A DNA stretch of 57,873 nucleotides, from contig SORU01000007.1 of NCBI GenBank assembly GCA_004402915.1, positions 1-57,873 on the forward strand, read 5' to 3'. Origin of the DNA: Fidelibacterota bacterium MT.SAG.2. GTDB lineage: Bacteria; Fidelibacterota; SORT01. Both the position numbers and the translations under genes were made by a program. A model generated the notes under the pieces. The model did not search any database. It had not been told where the DNA came from and saw only the letters and a program-made list of their open reading frames with translations. Shown one piece after another: positions 48,099 to 57,873 of this stretch (positions are counted from its first letter, which is position 1; every line of letters begins with the position of its first letter).

Positions 48099-48626
48099 AT
48101 GCAGGAATCTGAGAACAGACTTTGGGCGCCATGGCGGATGGAATATATCGAGAGAGAATTGCGAAGCGATTCAGAAGGGTGTTTTCTATGCGACAAGATC
48201 GATTCAAAAGAAGATGAGAAAAATCTCGTTCTCATGCGCGGAAAGACCTTTTTTGTAGTTATGAATCTTTATCCATATAATAATGCTCATCTAATGGTTT
48301 GTCCTTACAGGCACCTTTCAGATTTTACAGCTCTGACCGAATCAGAACGGAGTGAGAGTCAGGAACTCATAGCAGGCTGCATGAAGATCCTTAATTCCAT
48401 GCTTAACCCCGATGGTTATAATATCGGACTAAATCTCGGCAGAGCAGGCGGCGCCGGTTTGGAGGAGCATATTCACTGGCATATAGTTCCAAGATGGAGC
48501 GGCGACACAAATTTCATGCCTGTACTCGGTAATACTAAGGTCATAGTGGAAGGTCTTAAGGAATCATACATAAAATTGCTGCCTGATTTCGCAACACTTG
48601 AAAACTCGATGTCTGGCTCAAAATAG
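48099..48626 (+). CDS. HIT-family nucleotide hydrolase
   Basis: Protein of 175 residues related to Ap4A phosphorylase/FHIT-type hydrolases. It begins LWAPWRMEYI, then CFLCDKI (a partial zinc site), a PYNNAHLMVCPYRH block, GYNIGLNLGRAGGAGL and the catalytic triad EHIHWHIVPRW. The WAPWRM start and GAG.EEH block mark the AP4A phosphorylase-like branch. Confidence 0.9.
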   Translation: MQESENRLWAPWRMEYIERELRSDSEGCFLCDKIDSKEDEKNLVLMRGKTFFVVMNLYPYNNAHLMVCPYRHLSDFTALTESERSESQELIAGCMKILNSMLNPDGYNIGLNLGRAGGAGLEEHIHWHIVPRWSGDTNFMPVLGNTKVIVEGLKESYIKLLPDFATLENSMSGSK

Positions 48627-48695
48627 TCTAAATTCTCATATTATTAATATATTCTAAATGCAGTTAACACAATAACATATGCGTATATTTACAAC

Positions 48696-49355
48696 TTGGG
48701 TTTAAAAGATAATTATAAAGCGATAGCATTTGATTTTGACGGCACCCTCGTCGAATCCATTGAGATGAAAACAGAAGCATTTAAGGAGCTTTTCTCTGAA
48801 TATCCTGACAGTTGGGATGAGATAAAGGAATACCATCTTCAAAATGAAGGAATTTCGAGGGAGGTGAAAGTTCCTTACATTTATAAAAATTTTCTTAGGG
48901 CGCCGCTGTCAGTTGAAAAGGAGAAAGAGATGGTTGAAAGCTACTCTGATTTAGTTTATGAACAGATGCTGTATATTCCCCTTGTAAGTGGAGCGGATGA
49001 AATTATCACCGCTGAACGTGGTTCGCGGAAACACTTTATAGCTTCCGGAACTCCTGATTGGGAACTGAAACAAATTTTCGACAAAAGAGACCTTACACGA
49101 TTTTTTGACGACGTATATGGCGCTCCTTCAAGCAAAGAGGAAATAGTCAGAAATTTCAGCAGTGAATGGGGCATACCGATGGAAGAGATGTTATTTGTCG
49201 GTGACGCACAATCGGATTATGAGGCGTCAAGAGTATGCGGGATGGATTTTGTGTGGCGAAAAAGACCATATGACGCAAAAGAAATAAAATCTGACGGACA
49301 GGACATTATAACGGTAAAAGACATGACAGAACTCTCCGAGATGCTGCGGCGTTAA
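48696..49355 (+). CDS. HAD-IA hydrolase (phosphoglycolate phosphatase-like)
   Basis: A 219-residue HAD phosphatase. Motif I AIAFDFDGTLVES, motif II HFIASGTPDWEL, motif IV MLFVGDAQSDYEAS. The alpha-helical cap follows motif I. The start is TTG; family length fits. Specific substrate unknown. It is flanked by small gaps without promoters that I can identify. Confidence 0.85.
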   Translation: MGLKDNYKAIAFDFDGTLVESIEMKTEAFKELFSEYPDSWDEIKEYHLQNEGISREVKVPYIYKNFLRAPLSVEKEKEMVESYSDLVYEQMLYIPLVSGADEIITAERGSRKHFIASGTPDWELKQIFDKRDLTRFFDDVYGAPSSKEEIVRNFSSEWGIPMEEMLFVGDAQSDYEASRVCGMDFVWRKRPYDAKEIKSDGQDIITVKDMTELSEMLRR

Positions 49356-49458
49356 TTTTTGGTCATTTAATGGATTTCATTAGCATATCCTTGCACATTG
49401 GGGGACAAAAGATTAAATTACGGCAGATTTTTAACGAATTAGGGAAGAAAGCGAAAAT

Positions 49459-49626
49459 ATGCTGAAAAAAGAACTATTAGATATATTAGCCTGTCCAAAA
49501 TGCAAAGGCGATCTTGAGTATTTTGAGAAAGAATCAAAACTTGATTGCCATACTTGTAATTTATCCTATCGAATTGACGATGATATTCCTGTGATGCTTG
49601 TGGACGAAGCTACTCCCATCGAATAG
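49459..49626 (+). CDS. Trm112/YcaR-family zinc-ribbon protein
   Basis: Too short for the ORF track (55 residues). [21 protein letters not shown] starts the Trm112 signature; CPKC and CHTC form a zinc-binding pair. [15 protein letters not shown] matches the conserved IP.ML..EA end. Bacterial members are often fused or adjacent to cell-envelope kinases or methyltransferases; their role is unclear. Confidence 0.85.
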   Translation: MLKKELLDILACPKCKGDLEYFEKESKLDCHTCNLSYRIDDDIPVMLVDEATPIE

Positions 49627-49723
49627 GATCTGAATACTCCCATTAAATTGAATTCCCATCTTTATTCGAGAGGGGAAAACTTTACTTTATGCATAAAAAT
49701 ATCCTAAAAATGGTTACAGAAAA

Positions 49724-50707
49724 ATGAAGAAAAGACTCGCAGCAGGAGTTGTGATCAGCTTGGTCTTCCTTTATTTTGCTTTTAAGGATGTGAATTGGAG
49801 CGATTTCCTGGATTCGCTGCTTTCAATTAATTATTTATGGTTGATTCCCGGAGCTATTAGCGTTATCGCGAGTTTTGCAATTCGCGCGGTCAGATGGAAA
49901 ATGCTATTAGAACCTGTGCAGGGGGTTTCATACAACAAAACTTTTTCTTCTACTATGATAGGATATATGGGGAATAATATACTTCCATTCCGACTTGGTG
50001 ACTTAGTAAGGGCTTACTCGTTCTCAAAAGATACAGGAATAACAAAGTCTACGACCATCGCATCACTTCTATTAGAAAGAATTCTTGATCTGATCACTAC
50101 ATTAGGGGCATTGGGATTGGTCTTATCTTACTTTCCAAGATTTCCTACTTGGGCTACAAGAGTTGGCTATGCAACGCTATTGATTGTGGTCATACTTGTC
50201 TTATTTACTTTTTTCATGCAGTTTAAAAGTGAATACGTAGTTCGATTTACAGCTTTTTTGCTTGCCCCTATGCCTGATAAGTGGGCATCGACAGTTGCAA
50301 AAAAAATAGCAAGTTTTTCTGAAGGGTTACAGATAGTATCTCAATACAAAAAGTATTTCGGATTGCTGTTAATTTCTGTTTTGCACTGGCCTATTTACAT
50401 CTCTACAGTCTGGTTCACATTTCAAGCGTTCGGTTATTCCTACGGCATAATTGAATCATTTGTGGTTTTGGTATTTATTACTTTCGCCGTTGCGATTCCA
50501 TCTGCTCCGGGATATGTAGGTACTTTTCACGGAATGGTGGTAGCGTCAATGGCATTGTTCGGGCTTGCAGGCGATATGGCAAGGGCATTTTCTGTAATTT
50601 TGCACGCGGTAAATTATATTCCCGTTACATTGGTAGGATTGTATTATTACTGGAAGCACCAGATGACGTTTAAAGAAATTGAATCGGAGGTAGATGGTTC
50701 CGCCTAA
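49724..50707 (+). CDS. Flippase-like / LPG-synthase-type membrane protein
   Basis: A 327-residue multi-span inner-membrane protein of the UPF0104/AglD family. About eight hydrophobic helices spread over residues 8-310. The conserved R-W-K-x-L (AVRWKMLLEP), GYMGNNILPFRLGDLVRAY, LLERILDL and PSAPGYVGTFHG motifs are seen. Members are proposed lipid-linked glycan flippases, or the membrane half of MprF without its synthase domain. The nearby sugar dehydrogenase fits a glycan role. No biochemical assignment. Confidence 0.85.
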   Translation: MKKRLAAGVVISLVFLYFAFKDVNWSDFLDSLLSINYLWLIPGAISVIASFAIRAVRWKMLLEPVQGVSYNKTFSSTMIGYMGNNILPFRLGDLVRAYSFSKDTGITKSTTIASLLLERILDLITTLGALGLVLSYFPRFPTWATRVGYATLLIVVILVLFTFFMQFKSEYVVRFTAFLLAPMPDKWASTVAKKIASFSEGLQIVSQYKKYFGLLLISVLHWPIYISTVWFTFQAFGYSYGIIESFVVLVFITFAVAIPSAPGYVGTFHGMVVASMALFGLAGDMARAFSVILHAVNYIPVTLVGLYYYWKHQMTFKEIESEVDGSA

Positions 50708-50786
50708 TAAAAAAGGCATAAATTTTATGTTCAAAAAAAGTTAATCAATTGAATCAGATATTCAGATATTAATAAAAGAGGTCAGT

Positions 50787-52115
50787 ATGGGTTACGGAAA
50801 CAATAAATTGTCAATAATCGGTTTGGGATATGTTGGACTTCCATTGGCAGCGGAATTTGCGAAGAATGGAGTGAATACGGTCGGAATTGATGTTGACGAT
50901 TCAAAGATCAAAAAAATAAATAAGGGTGAGAGTTATATCTCAGATATTTCTACCGAAGACTTATCAGCTGTTGTCACGAAAGGTACGTTAACCGCCACGA
51001 CAGATATATCTGCCGTTAAGGATACCGATTCAATAATAATCTGTGTACCTACACCGGTCACTGTTCATAAGACTCCTGATGTAAGTTTTATTCAGAGTGT
51101 AGTTGACGGAATTGCTCCCTATCTCCGAAAAGGACATTTGGTCATTCTCAGAAGTACCACCTATCCGGGATCAACTCGGGAATTCATTGTGCCTAAGATG
51201 GAAGCAGCGGGGATAGAGATAGGAACAGACGGTCATGTAGCGTTCGCTCCGGAAAGGGTCAATCCCGGGAGTGAAAAGTATAATTTTAAGAATACGCCTA
51301 TAGTTTTAGGAGGTGTCACGAAAAAATGCACTGAAGAAGCTTCCAACCTTTTGTTGATGGTCACGAATGATGTAATTAAGGTATCGAGTCCTGAAGTCGC
51401 AGAAATGGCTAAGCTTCTCGAGAATATCTTCAGAAGCGTGAATATAGCGATGATAAATGAAATGGCGATGCTGTGTGACCGAATTGGAGGAATTGACATT
51501 TGGGAAGTGGTGAGAGCCGCTTCTACAAAACCGTTCGGATTTATGAAATTCAATCCGGGACCGGGAATCGGAGGACACTGCATCCAAATAGATCCATATT
51601 ATTTATCGTGGAAAGCGAAAGAGTATAATTTTTATTCTGATTTTATCGAGCAAGCGGCAAAGACAAACGAAAATATGCCTCGTTATGTTGCGGATATGAC
51701 CATTCAAGCGCTCTCGATGTCCTCGACTCCGCTGCCGAATTGTAAGGTACTGATTATCGGAGTCGCATATAAACCTGACATCGATGATCTGCGAAACTCG
51801 CCGGGTATACACGTTTGGGAAGCTCTTTTGGAAAAGGGAGTTAACAGTATTGAATATTCAGACCCGTTTGTCCCAGCTTTCAAAGAAGGCGCTTTAGAGA
51901 GCAAATCGCTCGACCTGAATGAAGATATGCTGAAGGAGTACGAGTGTGTGGTCATCATTACCGATCATTCTACAATCGACTGGCAGATGGTATTTGATAA
52001 TTCTAAATTCATTGTCGACACACGAAACGCATCCGAGAGAGTAAACACGGGAGCTTCTAAATATTATTCACTTGGCGGCGGACAGTTAGGGAAGAACGGA
52101 ACTTACAGGAAATAA
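50787..52115 (+). CDS. UDP-N-acetylhexosamine 6-dehydrogenase-like enzyme
   Basis: NAD-dependent nucleotide-sugar dehydrogenase of 442 residues (WbpA/WecC/WbpO type), oxidising C6 of a UDP-sugar to the uronic acid. The Rossmann start is IIGLGYVGLPLAAEFA, then ICVPTPV, RSTTYPGSTRE, APERVNPG, AEMAKLLENIFR.VNIAMINE, and the catalytic GIGGHCIQIDPYYLSWKAKEY. Product may be UDP-N-acetylmannosaminuronic or -glucosaminuronic acid. It abuts metH, which is functionally unrelated. Confidence 0.9.
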   Translation: MGYGNNKLSIIGLGYVGLPLAAEFAKNGVNTVGIDVDDSKIKKINKGESYISDISTEDLSAVVTKGTLTATTDISAVKDTDSIIICVPTPVTVHKTPDVSFIQSVVDGIAPYLRKGHLVILRSTTYPGSTREFIVPKMEAAGIEIGTDGHVAFAPERVNPGSEKYNFKNTPIVLGGVTKKCTEEASNLLLMVTNDVIKVSSPEVAEMAKLLENIFRSVNIAMINEMAMLCDRIGGIDIWEVVRAASTKPFGFMKFNPGPGIGGHCIQIDPYYLSWKAKEYNFYSDFIEQAAKTNENMPRYVADMTIQALSMSSTPLPNCKVLIIGVAYKPDIDDLRNSPGIHVWEALLEKGVNSIEYSDPFVPAFKEGALESKSLDLNEDMLKEYECVVIITDHSTIDWQMVFDNSKFIVDTRNASERVNTGASKYYSLGGGQLGKNGTYRK

Positions 52116-52122
52116 CGCGCCA

Positions 52123-55100
52123 ATGACCGACAGGATAAAAAAATTAAGAGAGACTCTTAAAGAACGGATATTGGCGCTTGACGGAGCGACAGGCACAGCG
52201 CTCGGCGACGTCGCAAATACGCCTGAACCGTTCGGAGGGGAAAAGTATGAAGGATTATATGAAGCGCTGAATATCCACTCCCCGGAACTCGTGCTGCACC
52301 TTCATAAAACTTATATAGATGCCGGCGCGGATATAATTGAGACGAATACGTTCAGCGGTTCAAGTATAGTTCTTGAAGAGTTTGGACTTGAATCTCAAAC
52401 CCGGGAAATAAATCGTCGCGCGGCGGAACTTGCGTGCGAAGCGATCAAAAAATACGGCGACGGTAAACCGTTATGGGTCGCAGGTTCAATGGGACCGTCG
52501 ACAAAAACGATTCAAGTTACCGGCGGAATCGATTTTGATGGAGTTATAGCTCAATACATCCCGCAAATATTGGGCTTGATAGAAGGTGGTGTGGACTATC
52601 TTTTAGTAGAAACATCTCAGGATACGCTTAATATCAAGGCGATATTGCAGGCAGTGGAGGCGGCTAATAAGGAACTCGGCACCGATACACCCGTTTCTGT
52701 CTCCCTCACTATTGAAACTACAGGAACGATGTTGGCGGGGCAAAATATCGAAGCGGCGGTTTACACACTTTCGGCGTTCGATCTGCTGTATCTTGGTCTC
52801 AACTGCGCTACCGGACCGGAATTCATGACAGACCATCTTAGGACGTTAGCGGAATTGTATCCGGGATTCGTGGCTGTTGTGCCCAACGCGGGTCTACCGA
52901 ATACAGAAGGCGAATATGATGAATCAGCGCTTCAACTTTCCGATACGCTGCAACTATTCGCTAAAAACGGGTGGGTGAATCTTGTCGGCGGTTGCTGCGG
53001 AACTACCGATGATTATATACGCATGATAAATGAAAAGGTCGCTCAATATGAGCCGAGAGTACCTCCGAAGAGCATAGATAAATCGGCTACAGCAGGTTCT
53101 GAAGCATTGATATTGGAGGAAGATAACCGTCCTGTACTTGTGGGTGAACGTACAAATGTTATCGGTTCTCGAAAATTCAAACGCTTGGTGACTGGGAACA
53201 GGTTTGAGGAAGCAGCCGAAGTCGGAAGGTCTCAGGCAAGAGGCGGAGCGGGAATTCTTGACCTCTGCGCGGCGAACCCTGATAGGATCGAGGTGGACGA
53301 TTTTCTTAATATTTTAAAACCGCTCCTCAGAAAAACTCGTACGCCGATAATGATAGACAGTACCGACAGTGAGGTGATAGAGGAAGCGTTGAAAAATATC
53401 GGCGGAAGAGCGGCAATAAATTCCGTGAACTTTGAGGACGGAGAAGAAAAGATACGGGAAGTGGCTGCGCTCGCCAAGAAACACGGCGCCGTTCTGATAG
53501 TCGGTCTTATAGATGAAGACCCCGATCAGGGAATGGCGATCACCGTAGAACGGAAACTCGAGATAGCCGGAAGGGCATTTGATCTGCTTACGAAGGAGCT
53601 TGGCTTTGATGACGGCGAGATAATTTTCGATCCGTTGGTCTTTCCTTGCGGGACAGGGGATAAGAATTATATGGGTTCCGCTGAGGAGACCATTCTCGGC
53701 GTAAAAGCGATCAAGGAAAAATTTCCGCGTTCCAAAACTATTCTCGGTGTGTCCAATGTTTCATTCGGTTTGCCGAAAGAAGGCAGGGAGGTATTAAACG
53801 GAGTCTTTCTGTATCACTGTATCCAGGCAGGGCTTGATTACGCCATAGTCAACACTACAGGATTAAAACGCTATGCGAGTATTACGGAGGAAGAAAGGGA
53901 ACTCTGCCTTGACCTCCTGAACAACACACGTAAAGATGCTATTGAACGATTTGCCGATTTTTTCCGTGAAGCCCGGCCTACTGATGAAGCAAAAGTTAAA
54001 AATATGCCTGTGAAAGAACGCTTGGAATATGCGGTGATCGAAGGCGTGAGAGAAGATCTCATTAAGAATTTGGACAAGGCGCTGAAAAAGGATGATCCGT
54101 TAGATATAATCAACGGTCCGTTGATGGACGGAATGGCGATAGTCGGAGAGCGGTTTGGCGCAAATCAGCTAATTATAGCGGAAGTTCTCGAAAGCGCCGA
54201 AGTGATGAAAGCCGCTGTGAGCTATCTCGAGAGTAAACTACCCGAAGGTGAAAAATCGGAGAGCCGCGGAAAGATAATTCTCGCTACTGTAAAAGGCGAC
54301 GTTCATGATATAGGGAAAAACTTAGTGGATATGATCCTGTCGAATAACGGTTATGAAGTGATTAATCTCGGGATCAAAGTCCCTCCGGCGAAACTTTTAG
54401 AAGCTGTCCGCGAGCATAAGCCGGATATAATCGGATTATCGGGATTGCTTGTAAAATCAGCGCAAATGATGGTAGCTACGGCGGAAGATCTTCATTCGGC
54501 GGGAGTGGATATTCCTATTATCGTCGGAGGAGCCGCGCTGACAAGAGATTTCACCTTGACCCGCATTTCTCCCGCTTATGATGATATAGTATTTTATGCG
54601 GAAGACGCAATGAAAGGGCTGACGCTATGCCATAACTTGCAGGATCCGGTTGAAAGAGAAACGCTTTATGAAAGCTGGAGAGAGATCCAGAAGGAGAGGT
54701 TGGAGAAGTACAACAAAAAGACAAAAGTAAAACCCGTCACTGTCCCGAAAGAAAATATCGGTTGGCGGGAAGTAGACATCCCGTCAGCGCCGGATAATGA
54801 GATTCATTTCTATGAACCGGAGGACCTTGACGAAGTCTTTTCCTTCATAAATAAAAAGATGCTTTACGGGAAACACCTCGGACTTCCAAGACCGGAAGAG
54901 AGGTTGACCGACGAGGATGACAAGCAGGCGCAGAAAGTTTTAAAAGCTGTGAACAGGGTCAAGGAGGAAGCTAAAAGCGGTGACTGGTTTAAACCGAAAG
55001 CACTGTACAGCTGGATAGATACCTGGTCTAAGGGTGACAATCTATATTGGAATTATAACGGCAGCAGTGTAGAACTGAATCTGCCAAGACAGCAAAGAGA

Positions 55101-55560
55101 CTCCTTCTTATGCGCGGCGGATTGGGTAGCCCCCGAAGGAAAGGGAGACTCTATCGTAATGTTTATAACTACCAGCGGAAAGGAACCGAACGAGATAGCC
55201 TTGAGATGGAAAGATGAAGGTCGGTTGTTAGACAGCTTTATTCTACAGGTGCTGGCTATAGAATCGGCGGAGGCGTTAGCGGAAATAGTGCATCAAAAAA
55301 TTCGGAAAGAGTGGGGAATCCCCGATAAAGAGGACATCACTCTTAAGGAAATTTTCAAATCGAAATATCATGGTGTCAGGCTTTCGTTCGGATATCCCGC
55401 CTGTCCCGATTTGGAAGATCAGACAAAACTTTTCAATCTCTTGAAACCGGAAAAGAAAATAGGTGTTCGACTCACATCGGGTTTTATGATGGAACCTGAA
55501 GCTTCCGTCAGCGCACTGGTATTTCATCATCCGGACGGACACTATTTTAGAGCCGAGTGA
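52123..55560 (+). CDS. metH: Cobalamin-dependent methionine synthase
   Basis: Moves a methyl group from methyltetrahydrofolate to homocysteine via B12. All four modules are present in 1145 residues. The homocysteine barrel (1-310) has zinc ligands Cys228, Cys291 and Cys292. The pterin-binding barrel follows (about 330-600, GERTNVIGSRKFKRL). The cap and B12 domain have DVHDIG at 726-731, with His728 as the cobalt ligand. The SAM activation domain occupies ~890-1145. In the activation domain the usual GYPACPDH reads GYPACPDLED. No B12 riboswitch precedes it; only seven bases separate it from the previous gene. Confidence 0.95.
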   Translation: MTDRIKKLRETLKERILALDGATGTALGDVANTPEPFGGEKYEGLYEALNIHSPELVLHLHKTYIDAGADIIETNTFSGSSIVLEEFGLESQTREINRRAAELACEAIKKYGDGKPLWVAGSMGPSTKTIQVTGGIDFDGVIAQYIPQILGLIEGGVDYLLVETSQDTLNIKAILQAVEAANKELGTDTPVSVSLTIETTGTMLAGQNIEAAVYTLSAFDLLYLGLNCATGPEFMTDHLRTLAELYPGFVAVVPNAGLPNTEGEYDESALQLSDTLQLFAKNGWVNLVGGCCGTTDDYIRMINEKVAQYEPRVPPKSIDKSATAGSEALILEEDNRPVLVGERTNVIGSRKFKRLVTGNRFEEAAEVGRSQARGGAGILDLCAANPDRIEVDDFLNILKPLLRKTRTPIMIDSTDSEVIEEALKNIGGRAAINSVNFEDGEEKIREVAALAKKHGAVLIVGLIDEDPDQGMAITVERKLEIAGRAFDLLTKELGFDDGEIIFDPLVFPCGTGDKNYMGSAEETILGVKAIKEKFPRSKTILGVSNVSFGLPKEGREVLNGVFLYHCIQAGLDYAIVNTTGLKRYASITEEERELCLDLLNNTRKDAIERFADFFREARPTDEAKVKNMPVKERLEYAVIEGVREDLIKNLDKALKKDDPLDIINGPLMDGMAIVGERFGANQLIIAEVLESAEVMKAAVSYLESKLPEGEKSESRGKIILATVKGDVHDIGKNLVDMILSNNGYEVINLGIKVPPAKLLEAVREHKPDIIGLSGLLVKSAQMMVATAEDLHSAGVDIPIIVGGAALTRDFTLTRISPAYDDIVFYAEDAMKGLTLCHNLQDPVERETLYESWREIQKERLEKYNKKTKVKPVTVPKENIGWREVDIPSAPDNEIHFYEPEDLDEVFSFINKKMLYGKHLGLPRPEERLTDEDDKQAQKVLKAVNRVKEEAKSGDWFKPKALYSWIDTWSKGDNLYWNYNGSSVELNLPRQQRDSFLCAADWVAPEGKGDSIVMFITTSGKEPNEIALRWKDEGRLLDSFILQVLAIESAEALAEIVHQKIRKEWGIPDKEDITLKEIFKSKYHGVRLSFGYPACPDLEDQTKLFNLLKPEKKIGVRLTSGFMMEPEASVSALVFHHPDGHYFRAE

Positions 55561-55589
55561 AAAGAGTCGTTCAATTCAAATTATCTCTT

Positions 55590-55656
55590 GCTAATTTATG
55601 CGACAAAGATTATTATTCATTGATGTATTTAAAAACTTCACCTGCGATAAATTAGC
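55590..55656. repeat. Separated inverted repeat after metH
   Basis: GCTAATTTAT (55590-55599) and ATAAATTAGC (55647-55656) form a 10-bp perfect inverted repeat around a 47-bp spacer, in the 217-bp gap before carA. A T-rich tract (about 55704-55720) follows. It may be a terminator-like structure or chance in AT-rich DNA; no other feature is seen in the gap. Confidence 0.3.
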
Positions 55657-55777
55657 GGGGTATGGTGCCGGGCAAGGCGAATATCCCAGTCCTGACACTT
55701 TCTATATTTTATTTTTTTTTCTTTCTCCAAATAATCTTATTCCAATATCCGGACCGAACGGTTTCACATAAGAGCAG

Positions 55778-56866
55778 ATGGCGATGAACGCCCGCCTCAT
55801 ATTAGAAGACGGCATGGTTTATCATGGAAAATCTTTTGGAGCTGATAAGGATCTCTTCGGCGAAATTGTTTTTAATACGTCTATGTCGGGATATCAGGAG
55901 ATAATCACAGACCCGTCTTATGCGGGTCAGGTGGTAATGATGACATACCCGCATATAGGAAATTACGGCATTAACTCAGAGGACATGGAGTCTGACAGAC
56001 CCTCTTTAAACGGATTCATAGTGAAAGAATTATGCGAATTCCCCAGTAATTACCGTTCTGAACAATCACTTGACGAATTCCTGAAATCGCATGGTATAAC
56101 GGGATTACAAGGGATTGATACACGCGCGGTCACAAGGCGGATACGTGAAGTCGGAGCGATGCGGTGCATGATCAGCGTATCGGATCTGCCGGACAAGGAT
56201 CTGGTTGAAAAGGTCAGAAACTCCGCTCAGATGAAAGGCGCAGAGCTCGTTTCTTCTGTTAGCTCGGAAAAGGTAGAGATTGTCGGTGACACCAACGCGA
56301 AATTTAAAGTTGCGCTGATCCATTACGGCATGAAAGGGAATATCGCAAAAGAGTTGATAAAAAGGGAGTGCAGTCTGACGATATTTCCCGCTAAGGTAAC
56401 GGCATCGGAGATCCTTGAATCAAATCCCGACGGCATCATGCTCTCCAACGGACCGGGCGATCCTGCTGCTGTTAAATACGCCATTGACACAATAAAAGAG
56501 CTGATTGGAAAGAAAATTCCCATATTCGGTATCTGTTTAGGACATCAGCTCTTAGCGCACGCATTGGGGGCAAAGACATATAAACTCAAGTTCGGTCATA
56601 GAGGAGCGAATCACCCTGTGCTCGACAAATCAACGGGAAGGGTTGAGATCACAACTCAGAATCACGGCTTTTCTGTCTTACCCGAATCTCTGAGCGATGA
56701 CGTAGAGCTGACTCATCTGAATCTGAACGATGGGACTGTAGAGGGTTTGCGGCATAAAAATCTACCTCTCTTTTCCGTGCAATACCATCCGGAAGCTGCT
56801 CCGGGACCGCACGACAGCAAGTATCTTTTCGACCGGTTCATAGATATGATGGATAAAGAAGCTTGA
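55778..56866 (+). CDS. carA: Carbamoyl-phosphate synthase small subunit
   Basis: Glutaminase that feeds ammonia to CarB for carbamoyl phosphate. It has 362 residues. The N-terminal carA domain includes [26 protein letters not shown] and the class I glutaminase half has Cys253 in [14 protein letters not shown] and His/Glu in [18 protein letters not shown] at 55778 is used; a second ATG follows one codon later. It is translationally coupled to carB by a TTGA overlap. Product is needed by argF (in this window) and pyrimidine synthesis. Confidence 0.95.
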   Translation: MAMNARLILEDGMVYHGKSFGADKDLFGEIVFNTSMSGYQEIITDPSYAGQVVMMTYPHIGNYGINSEDMESDRPSLNGFIVKELCEFPSNYRSEQSLDEFLKSHGITGLQGIDTRAVTRRIREVGAMRCMISVSDLPDKDLVEKVRNSAQMKGAELVSSVSSEKVEIVGDTNAKFKVALIHYGMKGNIAKELIKRECSLTIFPAKVTASEILESNPDGIMLSNGPGDPAAVKYAIDTIKELIGKKIPIFGICLGHQLLAHALGAKTYKLKFGHRGANHPVLDKSTGRVEITTQNHGFSVLPESLSDDVELTHLNLNDGTVEGLRHKNLPLFSVQYHPEAAPGPHDSKYLFDRFIDMMDKEA

Positions 56867-57873
56867 AGAAACCTGAATCGGTGCTGATAATCGGTTCCGG
56901 TCCTATCGTCATAGGGCAGGGAGCGGAATTCGACTATTCAGGAACTCAGGCATGTAAAGTGCTCCGGCAGGAGGGGATTCGCGTCATACTCGTGAACAGC
57001 AATCCTGCTACAATCATGACCGATCCGGAATTGGCTGATGCGACCTATATCGAACCTATTACCGCTCCAATTCTCGAAGAGGTGATCAAGAAAGAAAAAC
57101 CAACTGCCTTATTGCCCACTATGGGAGGGCAAACAGGTCTGAATGTAGCGGTAGAATTGGCTGAATCAGGTTTCTTGGAAGAACATGGCGTCAAGCTCAT
57201 AGGCGCGCAAGTTGAAGCGATAAAAAAGGCGGAAGACAGGAGCTGTTCAAAAAAGCGGCTGCCGCTGTCGGTCTGGCCGTTCCAACCGGCGATATAGCCA
57301 CTACATGGGACGAAGCGGAAAAACTGATCGGTAAGATCGGCTTTCCGGCAATAATCCGCTCTGCGTTCACATTAGGCGGCGCCGGAGGAAGCACAGCCTA
57401 CAACATAGAAGAATATAAGGATTATGTCGATCGGGGTCTCGCCGCGAGTCCGATCTCGGAAGTGATGATTGAGCAGTCGATAATCGGTTGGAAGGAATAC
57501 GAATTGGAGGTCATGCGCGACAGGGCAGATAACGTTGTGATAGTCTGCTCGATAGAAAATTTTGATCCGATGGGAGTGCATACGGGCGACAGCATAACGG
57601 TCGCTCCCCAGCAGACTCTCTCGGACGTCGAGTATCAGGAGATGAGAGATAAGTCAATTGCGCTTATAAGAGAGATAGGGGTAGAAACCGGGGGGTCGAA
57701 TATTCAGTTTGCCGTTCATCCGGGGACGGGTGAGATGATGGTCATTGAAATGAATCCGCGGGTATCGAGAAGTTCGGCGCTCGCAAGCAAGGCGACCGGT
57801 TTTCCTATAGCGAAGATCGCCGCTCAACTCGCCATCGGATACACGCTCGATCAGATAACTAACGACATCACGG
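56863..57873 (+). pseudogene. carB: carB, large subunit, one-base frameshift, cut by window end
   Basis: Synthesises carbamoyl phosphate. The track stops at 57297 because a base is missing near 57237-57242. The first frame reads IKKAEDR then turns to nonsense; the shifted frame continues [18 protein letters not shown] and stays conserved to the last base of the window ([47 protein letters not shown]). One extra base, for example a G to restore AGGGAG, would join the two. Start is TTG overlapping the carA stop. Intact conservation after the shift suggests a sequencing error or very recent mutation, not an old pseudogene. Confidence 0.82.

Noticed and set aside
52060-52123. B12 riboswitch before metH
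   Set aside because: Only seven bases lie between the upstream stop and metH, leaving no room.
57230-57300. Programmed frameshift in carB
   Set aside because: No slippery heptamer or downstream structure was noticed, and carB families are not known to shift; error or mutation is simpler.

Overview
The window is 57.9 kb of gene-dense, non-viral bacterial chromosome from a Gram-negative of the Fibrobacteres-Chlorobi-Bacteroidetes (FCB) superphylum. The best guess is Candidatus Marinimicrobia (SAR406/Neomarinimicrobiota) or a close relative; this is inference, with no marker-gene tree. Evidence for LPS: a full Kdo module (kdsB, kdsA, kdsC, kdsD), LpxH, LptC and LptB. Evidence for FCB: a PorD-like DUF4835 protein and a secreted protein with a type IX secretion sorting domain. 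Start codons are often TTG, and the visible promoters are ordinary sigma-70 type (TTGACA-N17-TAnnnT) rather than the Bacteroidetes type.

Layout. 1-3.5 kb: GT2 glycosyltransferase, PorD-like protein (minus) and the CCA-adding enzyme. 3.6-9.8 kb: a decayed Yip1-like remnant, then a TolC/MacA/MacB-type efflux operon with one ATPase and two permeases. 9.9-22.4 kb: one long co-directional run gatC-kdsB-pyrG-kdsA-kdsC-kdsD-lptC-lptB-rpoN-hflK-hflC-hslV-hslU-argF, joining Kdo/LPS synthesis and export, sigma-54, membrane and cytosolic proteolysis and arginine synthesis. 22.4-22.7 kb: a palindrome cluster between convergent genes. 22.65-28.1 kb (minus): two lipoproteins, LpxH, the T9SS cargo and RlmN. 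28.2-32.2 kb: msrPQ, OsmC, YgfZ and a LysM lipoprotein. 32.4-45.6 kb: a metallopeptidase/propeller/barrel protein, radA, tgt, a Cof phosphatase, an AhpD-like gene, an Ig-like lipoprotein, dapF, manC, a small conserved protein and an RsbU-type phosphatase. 45.6-57.9 kb: a decayed acyl-CoA synthetase remnant, an EF-G paralogue, HIT and HAD proteins, a Trm112-like protein, a flippase-like membrane protein, a nucleotide-sugar dehydrogenase, metH, carA and carB (frameshifted, cut by the window end).

The most interesting object is at 39109-39657. Two ORFs that look like fragments form one 182-residue AhpD/carboxymuconolactone-decarboxylase-like peroxidase. It is interrupted only by a TGA exactly where the second cysteine of the redox CxxC motif should be. 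A 6-bp hairpin with a G-starting loop begins 11 nt after that TGA, placed as in bacterial SECIS elements. I read it as a likely selenoprotein in which Sec replaces the peroxidatic Cys; the alternative is a nonsense mutation. Two other genes (Yip1-like, acyl-CoA synthetase) survive only as joined N- and C-terminal ends, and carB carries a one-base deletion that may be a sequencing error.
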